NCBI GenBank assembly: GCA_023269365.1
Contig: JAHFTN010000022.1
Location: forward strand, 1 to 14,848
From: Chlamydiota bacterium
GTDB lineage: Bacteria; Chlamydiota; Chlamydiia; Chlamydiales; Rhabdochlamydiaceae
DNA: 14,848 nt
Direction: 5' to 3'
The first letter of the stretch is position 1, and the number at the start of each line of letters is the position of its first letter. Shown here in pieces: positions 1 to 6,423 of the stretch. The notes under the pieces are model-generated. The model saw only the letters and a program-made list of their open reading frames with translations, made no database searches and was not told where the DNA came from. The translations under genes were made by a program, and so were the position numbers.

Positions 1-1
1 G

Positions 2-691
2 GCGCCGGGGTATTTAAATTTCCTATTCATCCATCTCACAAAAGGGGAAAAGGGGCTCTCTGCTGCGAGGAAAAACGAGGTGGTCAGCGCCATTGCCGAT
101 AAAATCCGGCAAGGAGAGCTGCCCGTCATGATCCATGAGAGCTTGAAAAAGCTCTCTGAGATCGCGCAAGTTCCAGAAGAGCTGCTCGGGATCGGCCGGA
201 TTTCTCTTCCCGCCATTTTTGTCAGGAAAAGCGCGACGCTGAAGGTGCAAGAGGTTGACCCTGCGCGCATTTTAGAGGGGGACTTTTTGCGCTGGCTCCT
301 CTTCGCCCTGCCCTCCCACCCCCAGTTGATGAAGATCGCCAAAGACAACATCTCCCCTGTCCACCTCTCCATTCCTGGCGCGCGCAAGCTCTACGAGGCG
401 CTTCTGATCAAGGCGACCTCTACAGAAGAGCTACTCTCTTTGGGCGCGTGTTTAGAAACAGAGGAGGATCAGCGGTTTTTAAGTGAAATCATGCAGCGCA
501 AGGTCAACCTCCTCAAAGCAGAGGAGGGGTTTAAAGAAACCCTCCATCAGATTTTGATTCGCCAGTGGATGCAGGAAAAAGAAGAGATCCGCACCCAGCT
601 CCATAGCGGGGCCCTGACAGAGGAGGAGTCGTTGGAGCTCGCCAAAGCCTTCGACCGCCTCCAAAAGCAAGCCCCCGCCCTCAAACCCTAA
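2..691 (+). CDS. dnaG: DNA primase DnaG, C-terminal part (5' end outside window)
   Basis: This is the 3' end of the primase gene; DnaG makes RNA primers at the replication fork and binds the DnaB helicase through its C-terminal domain. The frame is open from base 2 with no stop, so the GTG at 80 is an internal valine codon and not a start. Visible are about 229 residues: a segment around FIHLTKGEK, then KLSEIAQVPEELL, which fits the end of the core, then a helical acidic/basic C-terminal region (LFALPSHPQLMKI, later QWMQEKEEIRTQL) typical of the poorly conserved helicase-binding domain. The zinc finger and TOPRIM catalytic domain lie outside the window. Identification rests on this C-terminal pattern plus context: dnaG lies just before the glycyl-tRNA synthetase gene in Chlamydia as I recall it (CT794-CT796). 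I am fairly sure of the family, but the catalytic part is not visible. Confidence 0.78.
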   Translation, partial: APGYLNFLFIHLTKGEKGLSAARKNEVVSAIADKIRQGELPVMIHESLKKLSEIAQVPEELLGIGRISLPAIFVRKSATLKVQEVDPARILEGDFLRWLLFALPSHPQLMKIAKDNISPVHLSIPGARKLYEALLIKATSTEELLSLGACLETEEDQRFLSEIMQRKVNLLKAEEGFKETLHQILIRQWMQEKEEIRTQLHSGALTEEESLELAKAFDRLQKQAPALKP

Positions 692-692
692 G

Positions 693-707
693 TTTTATTC
701 GGTTGCA
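693..707. repeat. 15-bp direct repeat, copy 1
   Basis: TTTTATTCGGTTGCA lies two bases after the dnaG stop codon and matches 14 of 15 bases with 2348-2362 in the same orientation. Together the two copies bracket the first ATPase gene and the small membrane gene. It could mark the edges of an inserted cassette or be chance in AT-rich DNA. Confidence 0.35.
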
Positions 708-756
708 CCCTAATGAATTTGATGATATTATTAGGCTACAACCTAATGGATGGGAT

Positions 757-1971
757 ATGGAAAGATTATTTGAGATGCAACGCATTATTATTGAGCAAGT
801 TGAGAGCGAACCCTTTTTCTGGAGGGGGCAGTTTGATGCCTTTCTTTGCGACCAGCAGGTATGCGGCATTGTGGGGGCTCGGGGGGTAGGAAAGACGACT
901 TTTTTGCTTAGACGCGCTATTGCCATGGGGGCCAAAAAAAGAAAGGCGTTGTATGTATCAGCAGACAATATTTTTTTCTTAGAAAACAGCCTGCTTGGGT
1001 TAGTAGACTACCTGTATAAGCACACAGATACCCGCATTCTATTCATTGATGAAATTCACAAATACCAACACTGGAGAATTGAGCTTAAAAATGTTGTAGA
1101 CACCTACCCCTCATTTCAGATTTTCTTTTCTGGTAGCTCCATGATCGATCTCATCGAGGGGAAATACGATCTATCTCGTCGCGTGATCTTGCATAAACTC
1201 TATGGATTTTCTTTCAGAGAATATATCGAGTTTTACTTCGGAAAAAAGCTCCCTCAGCTCGATCTCAATGAGATCCTCTCCTCCCATTCCCTCATTGCTC
1301 AAGATCTGAATATGACAGGGATTTTAAAGCACTTTGGCGATTATCTTAAATTGGGGTATTACCCCTTTTTCAAGGGGTATTCTCAGGATAAAGACAAGTT
1401 TCAGTCTTTAGACAATGCCGTTCAAATGACCATTTACGAGGATATTGCGACGTTGCACTCTTTGAAAACAACATCCCTCTCGACTTTAGAGCAATTGTAT
1501 AAATTTGTGCTTAACACCTCTCCTGGAGAGATGAGTGCATCTAAACTGGCAACGACTTTGAGAAAAGATTTTGAGACCATTTCTAGTTATTTACGATACC
1601 TCGAGCAAGCGGGGTTAATCCGTTTCATCTACCCCGACAACTCAGGACAGGCTTTTTTAAGAAATCCGATTAAAATGTACCCAGAGAATACCAATTTAAT
1701 GCATGCGGCGTATCTCCCTCTAGCTCAAGATCAATTCAAGGGCAAGCTGCGAGAAACATTTGTAGTCAATCAAGCACAAAATGTGGGGCTCCCTATTTTT
1801 TATAGCAAAGTAGGGGACTTTAAAATAGGGGGCCACGTATTTGAAATCGGCGGAAAAAGTAAAAACCTAAAGCAGATAAAGTATGAAAAGGATGCCTTTA
1901 TTTTGTCAGACGACATCTTCGTAGGGGCTAAAAACACAATCCCACTCTACCTGTTTGGGCTACTCTATTAG
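757..1971 (+). CDS. AAA ATPase of the DUF4143 type
   Basis: This is a P-loop ATPase of unknown role from a family common as accessory genes in bacteria, archaea and environmental chlamydiae. Visible are Walker A GARGVGKTT (about residues 40-48 from the ATG), Walker B ILFIDEIHKY with the Asp-Glu pair (about 99-100), and the sensor stretch FFSGSS. The C-terminus, with FEIGGKSKN and ending IPLYLFGLLY, is typical of DUF4143 members. The frame is open up to a TTG at 703, but that TTG lacks a ribosome-binding site and lies inside a repeat. The ATG at 757 is preceded by GGATGGG and leaves a usual distance to Walker A, so I prefer it; the start is uncertain. It lies between dnaG and unrelated housekeeping genes and resembles the second ATPase (2536-3681) only in family, so it is not a recent duplicate. 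Substrate and partner are unknown. Confidence 0.85.
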   Translation: MERLFEMQRIIIEQVESEPFFWRGQFDAFLCDQQVCGIVGARGVGKTTFLLRRAIAMGAKKRKALYVSADNIFFLENSLLGLVDYLYKHTDTRILFIDEIHKYQHWRIELKNVVDTYPSFQIFFSGSSMIDLIEGKYDLSRRVILHKLYGFSFREYIEFYFGKKLPQLDLNEILSSHSLIAQDLNMTGILKHFGDYLKLGYYPFFKGYSQDKDKFQSLDNAVQMTIYEDIATLHSLKTTSLSTLEQLYKFVLNTSPGEMSASKLATTLRKDFETISSYLRYLEQAGLIRFIYPDNSGQAFLRNPIKMYPENTNLMHAAYLPLAQDQFKGKLRETFVVNQAQNVGLPIFYSKVGDFKIGGHVFEIGGKSKNLKQIKYEKDAFILSDDIFVGAKNTIPLYLFGLLY

Positions 1972-2007
1972 GTATACTGCCACCAGTTGATTGAGACACG
2001 GACTTGC

Positions 2008-2283
2008 TTATCTTTTTTTGCCGTAGGCGATGGTTCCGATGCCAACGACGACGAGAACAACCCCTCCGATCATCGCCCACAAGATAGGAGCGTCATAGGA
2101 GCCTACCTTTTTATCCAGAGCCTTGCTGATTTCTTTATCCAGGGGATTGTCCGACAAGAAGCTTGAGCCGGTGTGGATATTTTTTTTCACCTGAGCAACC
2201 CGATGTTTGGAATACATCGCTATAGAAAAGAGGATGATTCCAAGAACGATGATCAGAGCGCCAATGCTTTTTTTAGTTTTCAT
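2008..2283 (-). CDS. Small two-helix membrane protein, unknown function
   Basis: The predicted product of about 91 residues has a basic N-terminus (MKTKKS), a first hydrophobic helix (GALIIVLGIILFSIAM), a polar loop of some 40 residues, a second helix (AMIGGVVLVVVGIGTIAYG) and a KKR end. This fits a small inner-membrane hairpin protein with both ends in the cytoplasm. The frame extends to an ATG at 2325, but that codon lies upstream of the predicted transcription start (promoter 2314-2342). The ATG at 2283, preceded by AGGTAGAG, is therefore the better start. The gene stands alone on the minus strand between two plus-strand ATPases. I do not recognise the family with confidence; it is loosely like small DUF3185-type membrane proteins. 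Confidence 0.72.
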   Translation of the reverse strand: MKTKKSIGALIIVLGIILFSIAMYSKHRVAQVKKNIHTGSSFLSDNPLDKEISKALDKKVGSYDAPILWAMIGGVVLVVVGIGTIAYGKKR

Positions 2284-2313
2284 AAGGTCTCTACCTGTTG
2301 AGATGGTATTTTC

Positions 2314-2342
2314 CTTATAGAACATTTACCAGGGGATGTAAA
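2314..2342 (-). promoter_or_regulatory. Sigma-70-type promoter of the small membrane protein
   Basis: On the minus strand, TTTACA (2337-2342) and TATAAG (2314-2319) are separated by 17 bases; each matches the consensus in 5 of 6 positions. Predicted start near 2307 gives a 24-base leader before the ATG at 2283. This spacing decides the choice of start codon for the gene. Confidence 0.6.
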
Positions 2343-2347
2343 TATTT

Positions 2348-2362
2348 TTTTATTTGGTTGCA
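2348..2362. repeat. 15-bp direct repeat, copy 2
   Basis: TTTTATTTGGTTGCA differs from the copy at 693-707 in one base. Its right half overlaps the GGTTGCAAAGAAA repeat described separately. Confidence 0.35.
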
Positions 2363-2486
2363 AAGAAAGGAGTTGATCAAAGATGGTTAAATAGATCTTA
2401 TGTCTAGAACCTATCTCAGTAAACGAAAAGTAGGCTTTTTGACCCTTTTTCCGCAATTATAGTTGACCAATGGGGTTGCAAAGAAA
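2356..2486. repeat. Pair of 13-bp direct repeats upstream of second ATPase
   Basis: GGTTGCAAAGAAA occurs exactly at 2356-2368 and 2474-2486, 118 bases apart start to start, within the otherwise non-coding stretch 2284-2535. It may be a protein-binding site or a relic of duplication. No ORF supports coding here. Confidence 0.45.
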
Positions 2487-2492
2487 AGCATA

Positions 2493-2531
2493 ACCTTGTA
2501 AATTCGAGATTGAATATCGAAAATGCAAGGT
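2493..2531 (+). promoter_or_regulatory. Possible hairpin sequestering the ribosome-binding site of the second ATPase
   Basis: ACCTTG (2493-2498) is complementary to CAAGGT (2526-2531), and inside it TTCGA (2503-2507) is complementary to TCGAA (2517-2521). The right outer arm contains AAGG, the Shine-Dalgarno for the ATG at 2536. Folding in the mRNA would hide that site. The stem is short, so this is only a candidate. Confidence 0.3.
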
Positions 2532-2535
2532 GAAT

Positions 2536-3681
2536 ATGCAACGGCCTAAGTATCAAAGAGATATAGAGCAACAATTTCGTGTCCATTCCGCTTGTGCCCT
2601 ATTGGGACCTAGGCAGGTGGGCAAAACCACGCTTTCTAAGCTGTTTATAGAGCTCCATCCTCAGGCAGAAGTGCGCCGTTTTGATTTGGAAAATCCCTTG
2701 GATCTTGCCAAGTTGGATAACCCGATGCTTGCCCTTTCGAGATTTCCCAAGGGGCTTGTCGTCATTGATGAGATTCAGTTGCGCCCCGAGTTGTTCCCTG
2801 TGCTGCGGGTGCTCATTGATGAAACGAAGGAGAGGAAGTTTCTTATTTTAGGGAGCGCCTCTCGAGATCTGATCCGGCAATCTTCTGAAACTCTAGCGGG
2901 ACGTATTGGCTATATAGAGTTGATGCCGTTTTCTCTGGAGGAGGTGCAACAGAGCCCCTCTTTGTGGCTTCGAGGGGGATTTCCCCTCTCTTTTTTAGCT
3001 TCCAACGATGAGGAGAGTTTTCTGTGGAGGCAATCGTATGTGACCACCTTTTTGGAAAGAGATATCGCTTCTTTGGGTTTTCAAATCCCTCCTCAGCAAA
3101 TGCGTCGGTTTTGGTTGATGCTGGCTCACTACCATGGGCAAATTTTTAATGCGAGCGAGATAGGAAGGGCTCTTGGGGTCTCTGATCAGACCTCTCGTAG
3201 GTATTTAGATATTTTGGTCGGGACTTTTATGATCCGCTCCCTTTCTCCTTGGTTTGAAAATTTAGGAAAAAGGCAGGTCAAATCTCCTAAAATCTTTTTC
3301 CGAGACAGTGGGATTTTGCACGTCTTGTTAGGGATTAAGAGCGAGGAAGATTTGGATAGACACCCTAAATTGGGGGCTTTTTGGGAGGGGTTTGCCATTG
3401 AAGAGCTCTGTCGTCAGATGCAAGTCGTTGCTGAGGAGTGTTATTTTTGGAAAACACAAGCAGGAGCAGAACTAGATCTACTCATTGTAAAAAATGGGAA
3501 ACGGATCGGATTTGAGATCAAGTATACAGACAGCCCTAAAATTACACCCTCCATGAAAATTGCCATGCAAGATTTACAATTGGACCATCTCTACCTCGTT
3601 TTTCCAGGAAAAGAAGCATTCCCTTTAGCAGAAAAGATCACAGCGCATGGCTTGTCTTTGCCTCTGAAAGACCCCTTTTAA
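2536..3681 (+). CDS. AAA ATPase of the DUF4143 type with C-terminal nuclease-like domain
   Basis: A second P-loop ATPase, about 381 residues. Walker A is LLGPRQVGKTTL (about 22-33), Walker B VVIDEIQ (about 76-82), and GSASRDL (about 106-112) is the sensor region. The C-terminal DUF4143 part contains a PD-(D/E)XK-like pattern, AELDLLI followed by GFEIKYT, often seen in this family. A winged-helix-like stretch (ASEIGRALGVSDQTSRRYLDIL) lies between. A GTG at 2530 is also in frame, but AAGG at 2527-2530 stands five bases before the ATG at 2536, so the ATG is preferred. Members of this family are often called putative ATPases; a role in defence or toxin-antitoxin systems has been suggested but is not shown here. 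Its 3' end overlaps the convergent dipeptidase gene by 44 bases. Confidence 0.9.
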   Translation: MQRPKYQRDIEQQFRVHSACALLGPRQVGKTTLSKLFIELHPQAEVRRFDLENPLDLAKLDNPMLALSRFPKGLVVIDEIQLRPELFPVLRVLIDETKERKFLILGSASRDLIRQSSETLAGRIGYIELMPFSLEEVQQSPSLWLRGGFPLSFLASNDEESFLWRQSYVTTFLERDIASLGFQIPPQQMRRFWLMLAHYHGQIFNASEIGRALGVSDQTSRRYLDILVGTFMIRSLSPWFENLGKRQVKSPKIFFRDSGILHVLLGIKSEEDLDRHPKLGAFWEGFAIEELCRQMQVVAEECYFWKTQAGAELDLLIVKNGKRIGFEIKYTDSPKITPSMKIAMQDLQLDHLYLVFPGKEAFPLAEKITAHGLSLPLKDPF

Positions 3682-4639
3682 GAAAGGCAAGGGCGTTTTC
3701 ATGGGCCAGTTTTTGCAAGAAGGGTTCTTTTAATTGGAGCTTGTCGGCAAGGAGCTTTAATACAGCGGGGTACATAGAGGCATTGCTATACTCTTTATAG
3801 AAAAATTCTTCTCGTCCATATTTTTTCTTGATGAGGGCGCTGTAGCTATCGGTGTCGCAGAAGAAATCGGCGCCAAAGCAAAGGGCGTCTTCTCCTCCGA
3901 GGTGGAGGGCATACTCGACATGGCGAGCAAGAACTGTAGGATCTGTGTCATGTACAAAGGGAGCAAAAAAATTGAGCCCAATAACTCCTTTGCGTCTAAT
4001 GAGCTCTTTTGCAATCTCTTCGGGGAGGTTGCGTTTGTAATCTGAAAGGGCGCGGAAGTTAGAATGGCTGGCAAGGACGCGCAGGTCGAGCTGTTCTTTG
4101 TCGATCCATTCCAGAATGTCATAGGCGAGGGGGTCGGAGGTGTGGCTGAAGTCGATGGCAATCTGCTTTCCGCTTAATGCTACCAATAAATGCTTTCCAT
4201 CCTCCTTCAATCCTACCAAGGTGTCGTTCCCTCCACCAAAGCGGTTCTCTGAATTCCAGGTTAGCCCAATGTAGGCAATTTTCCTCAGAGCTGCGCGGTA
4301 AGTCTCTAGCCGTTTAAGTGCTTCTGCAAGGGGCTCTGATTCGCTTGCAAAAGAAGAGGCGTTTTCAAAAGCGGGAAGGAGCTGAATTGCGGAAGAAGAG
4401 GTTGTGTAAGGAGCGAAGCGAAGGGGGGCGTGTTTCAACAAATGCAGATAGGTCTCTACCTGAGCGCGCCCCTTCTCGACAGACTGGGGGCCTGTCGTTG
4501 TGAAAATGGCAAGGGTTTGTAGTTGAACGCCGCCCGCCTTTAGCTGAGGGTAAGAGCCTCTGGAGAGGGGGTCATCCATCGACCTTCCTGGTTTGTCTAC
4601 CAAAAAAGAGAGTAGATCGTTATGTAGATCGACAATCAC
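3638..4639 (-). CDS. Membrane dipeptidase family protein (peptidase M19)
   Basis: Zinc dipeptidase of the renal dipeptidase family, 333 residues, expected to cleave dipeptides; no signal peptide is seen, so it is probably cytoplasmic. All six metal ligands known from human renal dipeptidase have counterparts: His6 and Asp8 (DLHND), Glu92 (LPAFENASS, bridging glutamate by alignment), His166 (AIDFSHTSD), His192 (LASHSNFR) and Asp258 (FGADFF). The start is a GTG at 4637-4639 that overlaps the stop codon of the upstream GlyRS gene (GTGA), so the two are very probably co-transcribed and translationally coupled. Possible roles are nutrient dipeptide use in the host cell or turnover of D-amino-acid peptides; the sequence alone does not decide. 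Its 3' end overlaps the convergent ATPase gene. Confidence 0.9.
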   Translation of the reverse strand: MIVDLHNDLLSFLVDKPGRSMDDPLSRGSYPQLKAGGVQLQTLAIFTTTGPQSVEKGRAQVETYLHLLKHAPLRFAPYTTSSSAIQLLPAFENASSFASESEPLAEALKRLETYRAALRKIAYIGLTWNSENRFGGGNDTLVGLKEDGKHLLVALSGKQIAIDFSHTSDPLAYDILEWIDKEQLDLRVLASHSNFRALSDYKRNLPEEIAKELIRRKGVIGLNFFAPFVHDTDPTVLARHVEYALHLGGEDALCFGADFFCDTDSYSALIKKKYGREEFFYKEYSNASMYPAVLKLLADKLQLKEPFLQKLAHENALAFLKRGLSEAKTSHAL

Positions 4640-6012
4640 GCTAATTTCTCACTAAGGATTTCAAGCAACTTGGCAACAGCGACCCGCTCTTGTTTCATCG
4701 TGTCCCTGTCGCGCAGTGTCACCGTATTGTCTTCAAGAGTGTCAAAATCCACCGTGATGCAAAACGGGGTGCCGAGCTCATCTTGGCGCCTATAGCGCTT
4801 GCCGATGGCTCCCCACTCATCGTATTCGCAATTCCAGAGCGAATGGAGCTGTGAGAAGATCTGCTGCGCCTTTTCAACAAGTCCTTCTTTTTTCATTAAG
4901 GGAAATACAGCGACCTTCACGGGCGCAATGCGTGGAGAAAAATGAAGCACGGTGCGCATCTCCCCATTTTCCAACTTCTCTTCCTCGTAGGCGTCGCAGA
5001 GAAGAGCGAGAAGGGTTCTTTCCACTCCAAAAGTGGGCTCGATGACGTGGGGGATAAATTTTTCTTTCGTTTCAGGATCGGTGTATTCGAGGGAATGTCC
5101 CGAACACTGAGCATGGCGGCTGAGGTCGAAATTTGTTCTGTAAGCCAGCCCATACAACTCACTTGTTCCGAAGGGGAAATCGTACACGAGGTCGACCGTC
5201 CTTTTGGAATAGTGGGAGAGTTGGTCTTTAGGGTGTTCTTTCTGATGGACGCGTGAGGGGTTAAGACCGATGAGTTTACACCAGGTTTCCATGGCGCTTA
5301 ACCACTCCTCAAACTTCTTCTGCCACTCCTCTTCGCGGATAAAGTATTCGATCTCCATTTGTTCGAATTCGATGACGCGGAAGATAAAATTCCCTGGCGT
5401 GATCTCGTTACGAAATGCCTTTCCGATCTGTCCCACGCCAAAGGGAATCCTCACGCGGAGCGTATCGATGATATTTTTAAAGTCGAGAAAGATCGCCTGA
5501 GCCGTTTCTGGGCGAAGGTAGGCCACTTCTGCTGCATCGCCCGTTTTGCTCATGGGAGTGTGGAACATGAGGTTGAAGGTGCGCGCGTCAGTGAAATCAG
5601 ACGCGCCACATTTGGGGCATTTAATCTTGTTTTTTTGTACAAGCGCTGTCATCTGGTGCAAAGAGAGCTCGTCGGCATTTTGTTTCAAAACCTCTTCGAT
5701 GAGGTGATCGCACCGAAAGCGGCTCTTGCATGCCTTACAGTCGATCAGGGCGTCGTTGAACCCTTCGATGTGTCCAGATGCCGCCCACGTCTTGGGATGC
5801 AAAAGGATCGGGCCATCGAGCCCCACCATGTCGCGCCTTCCCTGGATAAACCGTTTCCACCAGAGGTCCTTAATATTCTTTTTCAGCTCCGCCCCATAGG
5901 GACCGAACGAGTAGGTATTGGCAAACCCCCCATAGATCTCTGATCCAGGGTAGATGAATCCGCGCCGTTTACATAGAGCGACGATCGGTTTGAGGGAGTC
6001 TTGGGGTGCCAT
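4636..6012 (-). CDS. glyS: Glycyl-tRNA synthetase, dimeric (eukaryote/archaea-like) type
   Basis: Charges tRNA-Gly with glycine using ATP. At about 458 residues it is the single-chain class II homodimeric GlyRS, not the alpha2beta2 form. The N-terminus VALCKRRGFIYPGSEIYGG is diagnostic. Class II motif 2 is seen as GKAFRNEITPGNFIFR with RVIEFEQMEIEYF, and motif 3 as EPTFGVERTLLALL. CKACKSRFRC and CPKCG resemble the zinc-binding insert. The C-terminal anticodon-binding domain follows (APVKVAVFPL onward, KRYRRQDELGTPFCITVD). The frame extends to an ATG at 6039, but family members start MA-(x)-LxxIVALCKRRG, and AAGAGA precedes the ATG at 6012, so I place the start there. Chlamydiaceae use an alpha-beta fusion of about 1000 residues at this locus, so this is a different enzyme in the same chromosomal position. 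Confidence 0.96.
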   Translation of the reverse strand: MAPQDSLKPIVALCKRRGFIYPGSEIYGGFANTYSFGPYGAELKKNIKDLWWKRFIQGRRDMVGLDGPILLHPKTWAASGHIEGFNDALIDCKACKSRFRCDHLIEEVLKQNADELSLHQMTALVQKNKIKCPKCGASDFTDARTFNLMFHTPMSKTGDAAEVAYLRPETAQAIFLDFKNIIDTLRVRIPFGVGQIGKAFRNEITPGNFIFRVIEFEQMEIEYFIREEEWQKKFEEWLSAMETWCKLIGLNPSRVHQKEHPKDQLSHYSKRTVDLVYDFPFGTSELYGLAYRTNFDLSRHAQCSGHSLEYTDPETKEKFIPHVIEPTFGVERTLLALLCDAYEEEKLENGEMRTVLHFSPRIAPVKVAVFPLMKKEGLVEKAQQIFSQLHSLWNCEYDEWGAIGKRYRRQDELGTPFCITVDFDTLEDNTVTLRDRDTMKQERVAVAKLLEILSEKLA

Positions 6013-6099
6013 AGGTCTCTTATATTTTAAGGTGAGCATTCAGAGTAGCAACGATGGGGTTAAAAAGTTAAGCATTTTTTTGTTCCGCGCTCTGCATCA

Positions 6100-6127
6100 A
6101 AAATAAATTTATATAAATATTTATTTT
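6100..6127. repeat. AT-rich inverted repeat in divergent intergenic region
   Basis: AAAATAAAT (6100-6108) and ATTTATTTT (6119-6127) are perfect inverted arms around a 10-base AT-only centre. It lies just upstream of the rightward promoter (6134-6163) and between two divergent genes, so it may act as an UP-like or protein-binding site; composition alone could also explain it. Confidence 0.35.
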
Positions 6128-6133
6128 GAAAAG

Positions 6134-6163
6134 TTGAGTTTAACTCCCACCTAGGGGTACAAT
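6134..6163 (+). promoter_or_regulatory. Sigma-70-type promoter for the 71-aa gene and rlmN
   Basis: TTGAGT (6134-6139, 4 of 6) and TACAAT (6158-6163, 5 of 6) are 18 bases apart. The predicted start near 6170 would give a leader of about 18 bases with AAGAGG (6178-6183) as the ribosome-binding site before the ATG at 6188. Confidence 0.6.
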
Positions 6164-6187
6164 AAAGAACCTAACTTAAGAGGCAGT

Positions 6188-6403
6188 ATGACTCAGATCC
6201 AAGAAATTTCCCCAGTAGCAGCAATTAAATTTCCTCTTCTTCATGGGGCAGTACCGTCACCGCTTGTCTCTCTAGTGCGTCATTGCCTAAAGAAACATGA
6301 AAAATTAGTTCATGCCATTTTGGCAAACGTCAGTGCCGTTCGTCGGGAACATGAAGCGGCTCACTACGAGCTCATGAAGCGCCGCCACCGCATCAAAGTT
6401 TAA
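6188..6403 (+). CDS. Small basic protein of unknown function (71 aa)
   Basis: I do not recognise this protein. It has an ATG start, a good ribosome-binding site (AAGAGG, four bases before the ATG) and a promoter close upstream, so it is very likely expressed. The product is soluble: a short neutral N-terminus with FPLLHGAVPSPL, then a long probably helical basic part (residues about 27-68) rich in His, Lys and Arg, ending RRHRIKV. That charge pattern would suit RNA or acidic-partner binding, but this is a guess. It ends 20 bases before rlmN, with no terminator in between, so it probably shares a transcript with rlmN. There are no cysteines suggesting a zinc site apart from one Cys near residue 33. 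Confidence 0.72.
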   Translation: MTQIQEISPVAAIKFPLLHGAVPSPLVSLVRHCLKKHEKLVHAILANVSAVRREHEAAHYELMKRRHRIKV

Positions 6404-6423
6404 TCCCCCTGAGGCCCTCACCT

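Noticed and set aside
80..691. Separate 203-aa gene starting at the GTG at 80
   Set aside because: The same frame is open to the left edge and the upstream residues continue the DnaG C-terminal pattern, so this GTG is an internal codon.
5359..5943. 194-aa plus-strand open frame
   Set aside because: It is antisense to the well-conserved GlyRS gene, has no ribosome-binding site and shows no recognisable protein features.
6024..6051. GlyRS promoter TTGCTA-16-TAAAAT on the minus strand
   Set aside because: It would start transcription about five bases before the ATG at 6012 and leave no room for the ribosome-binding site.
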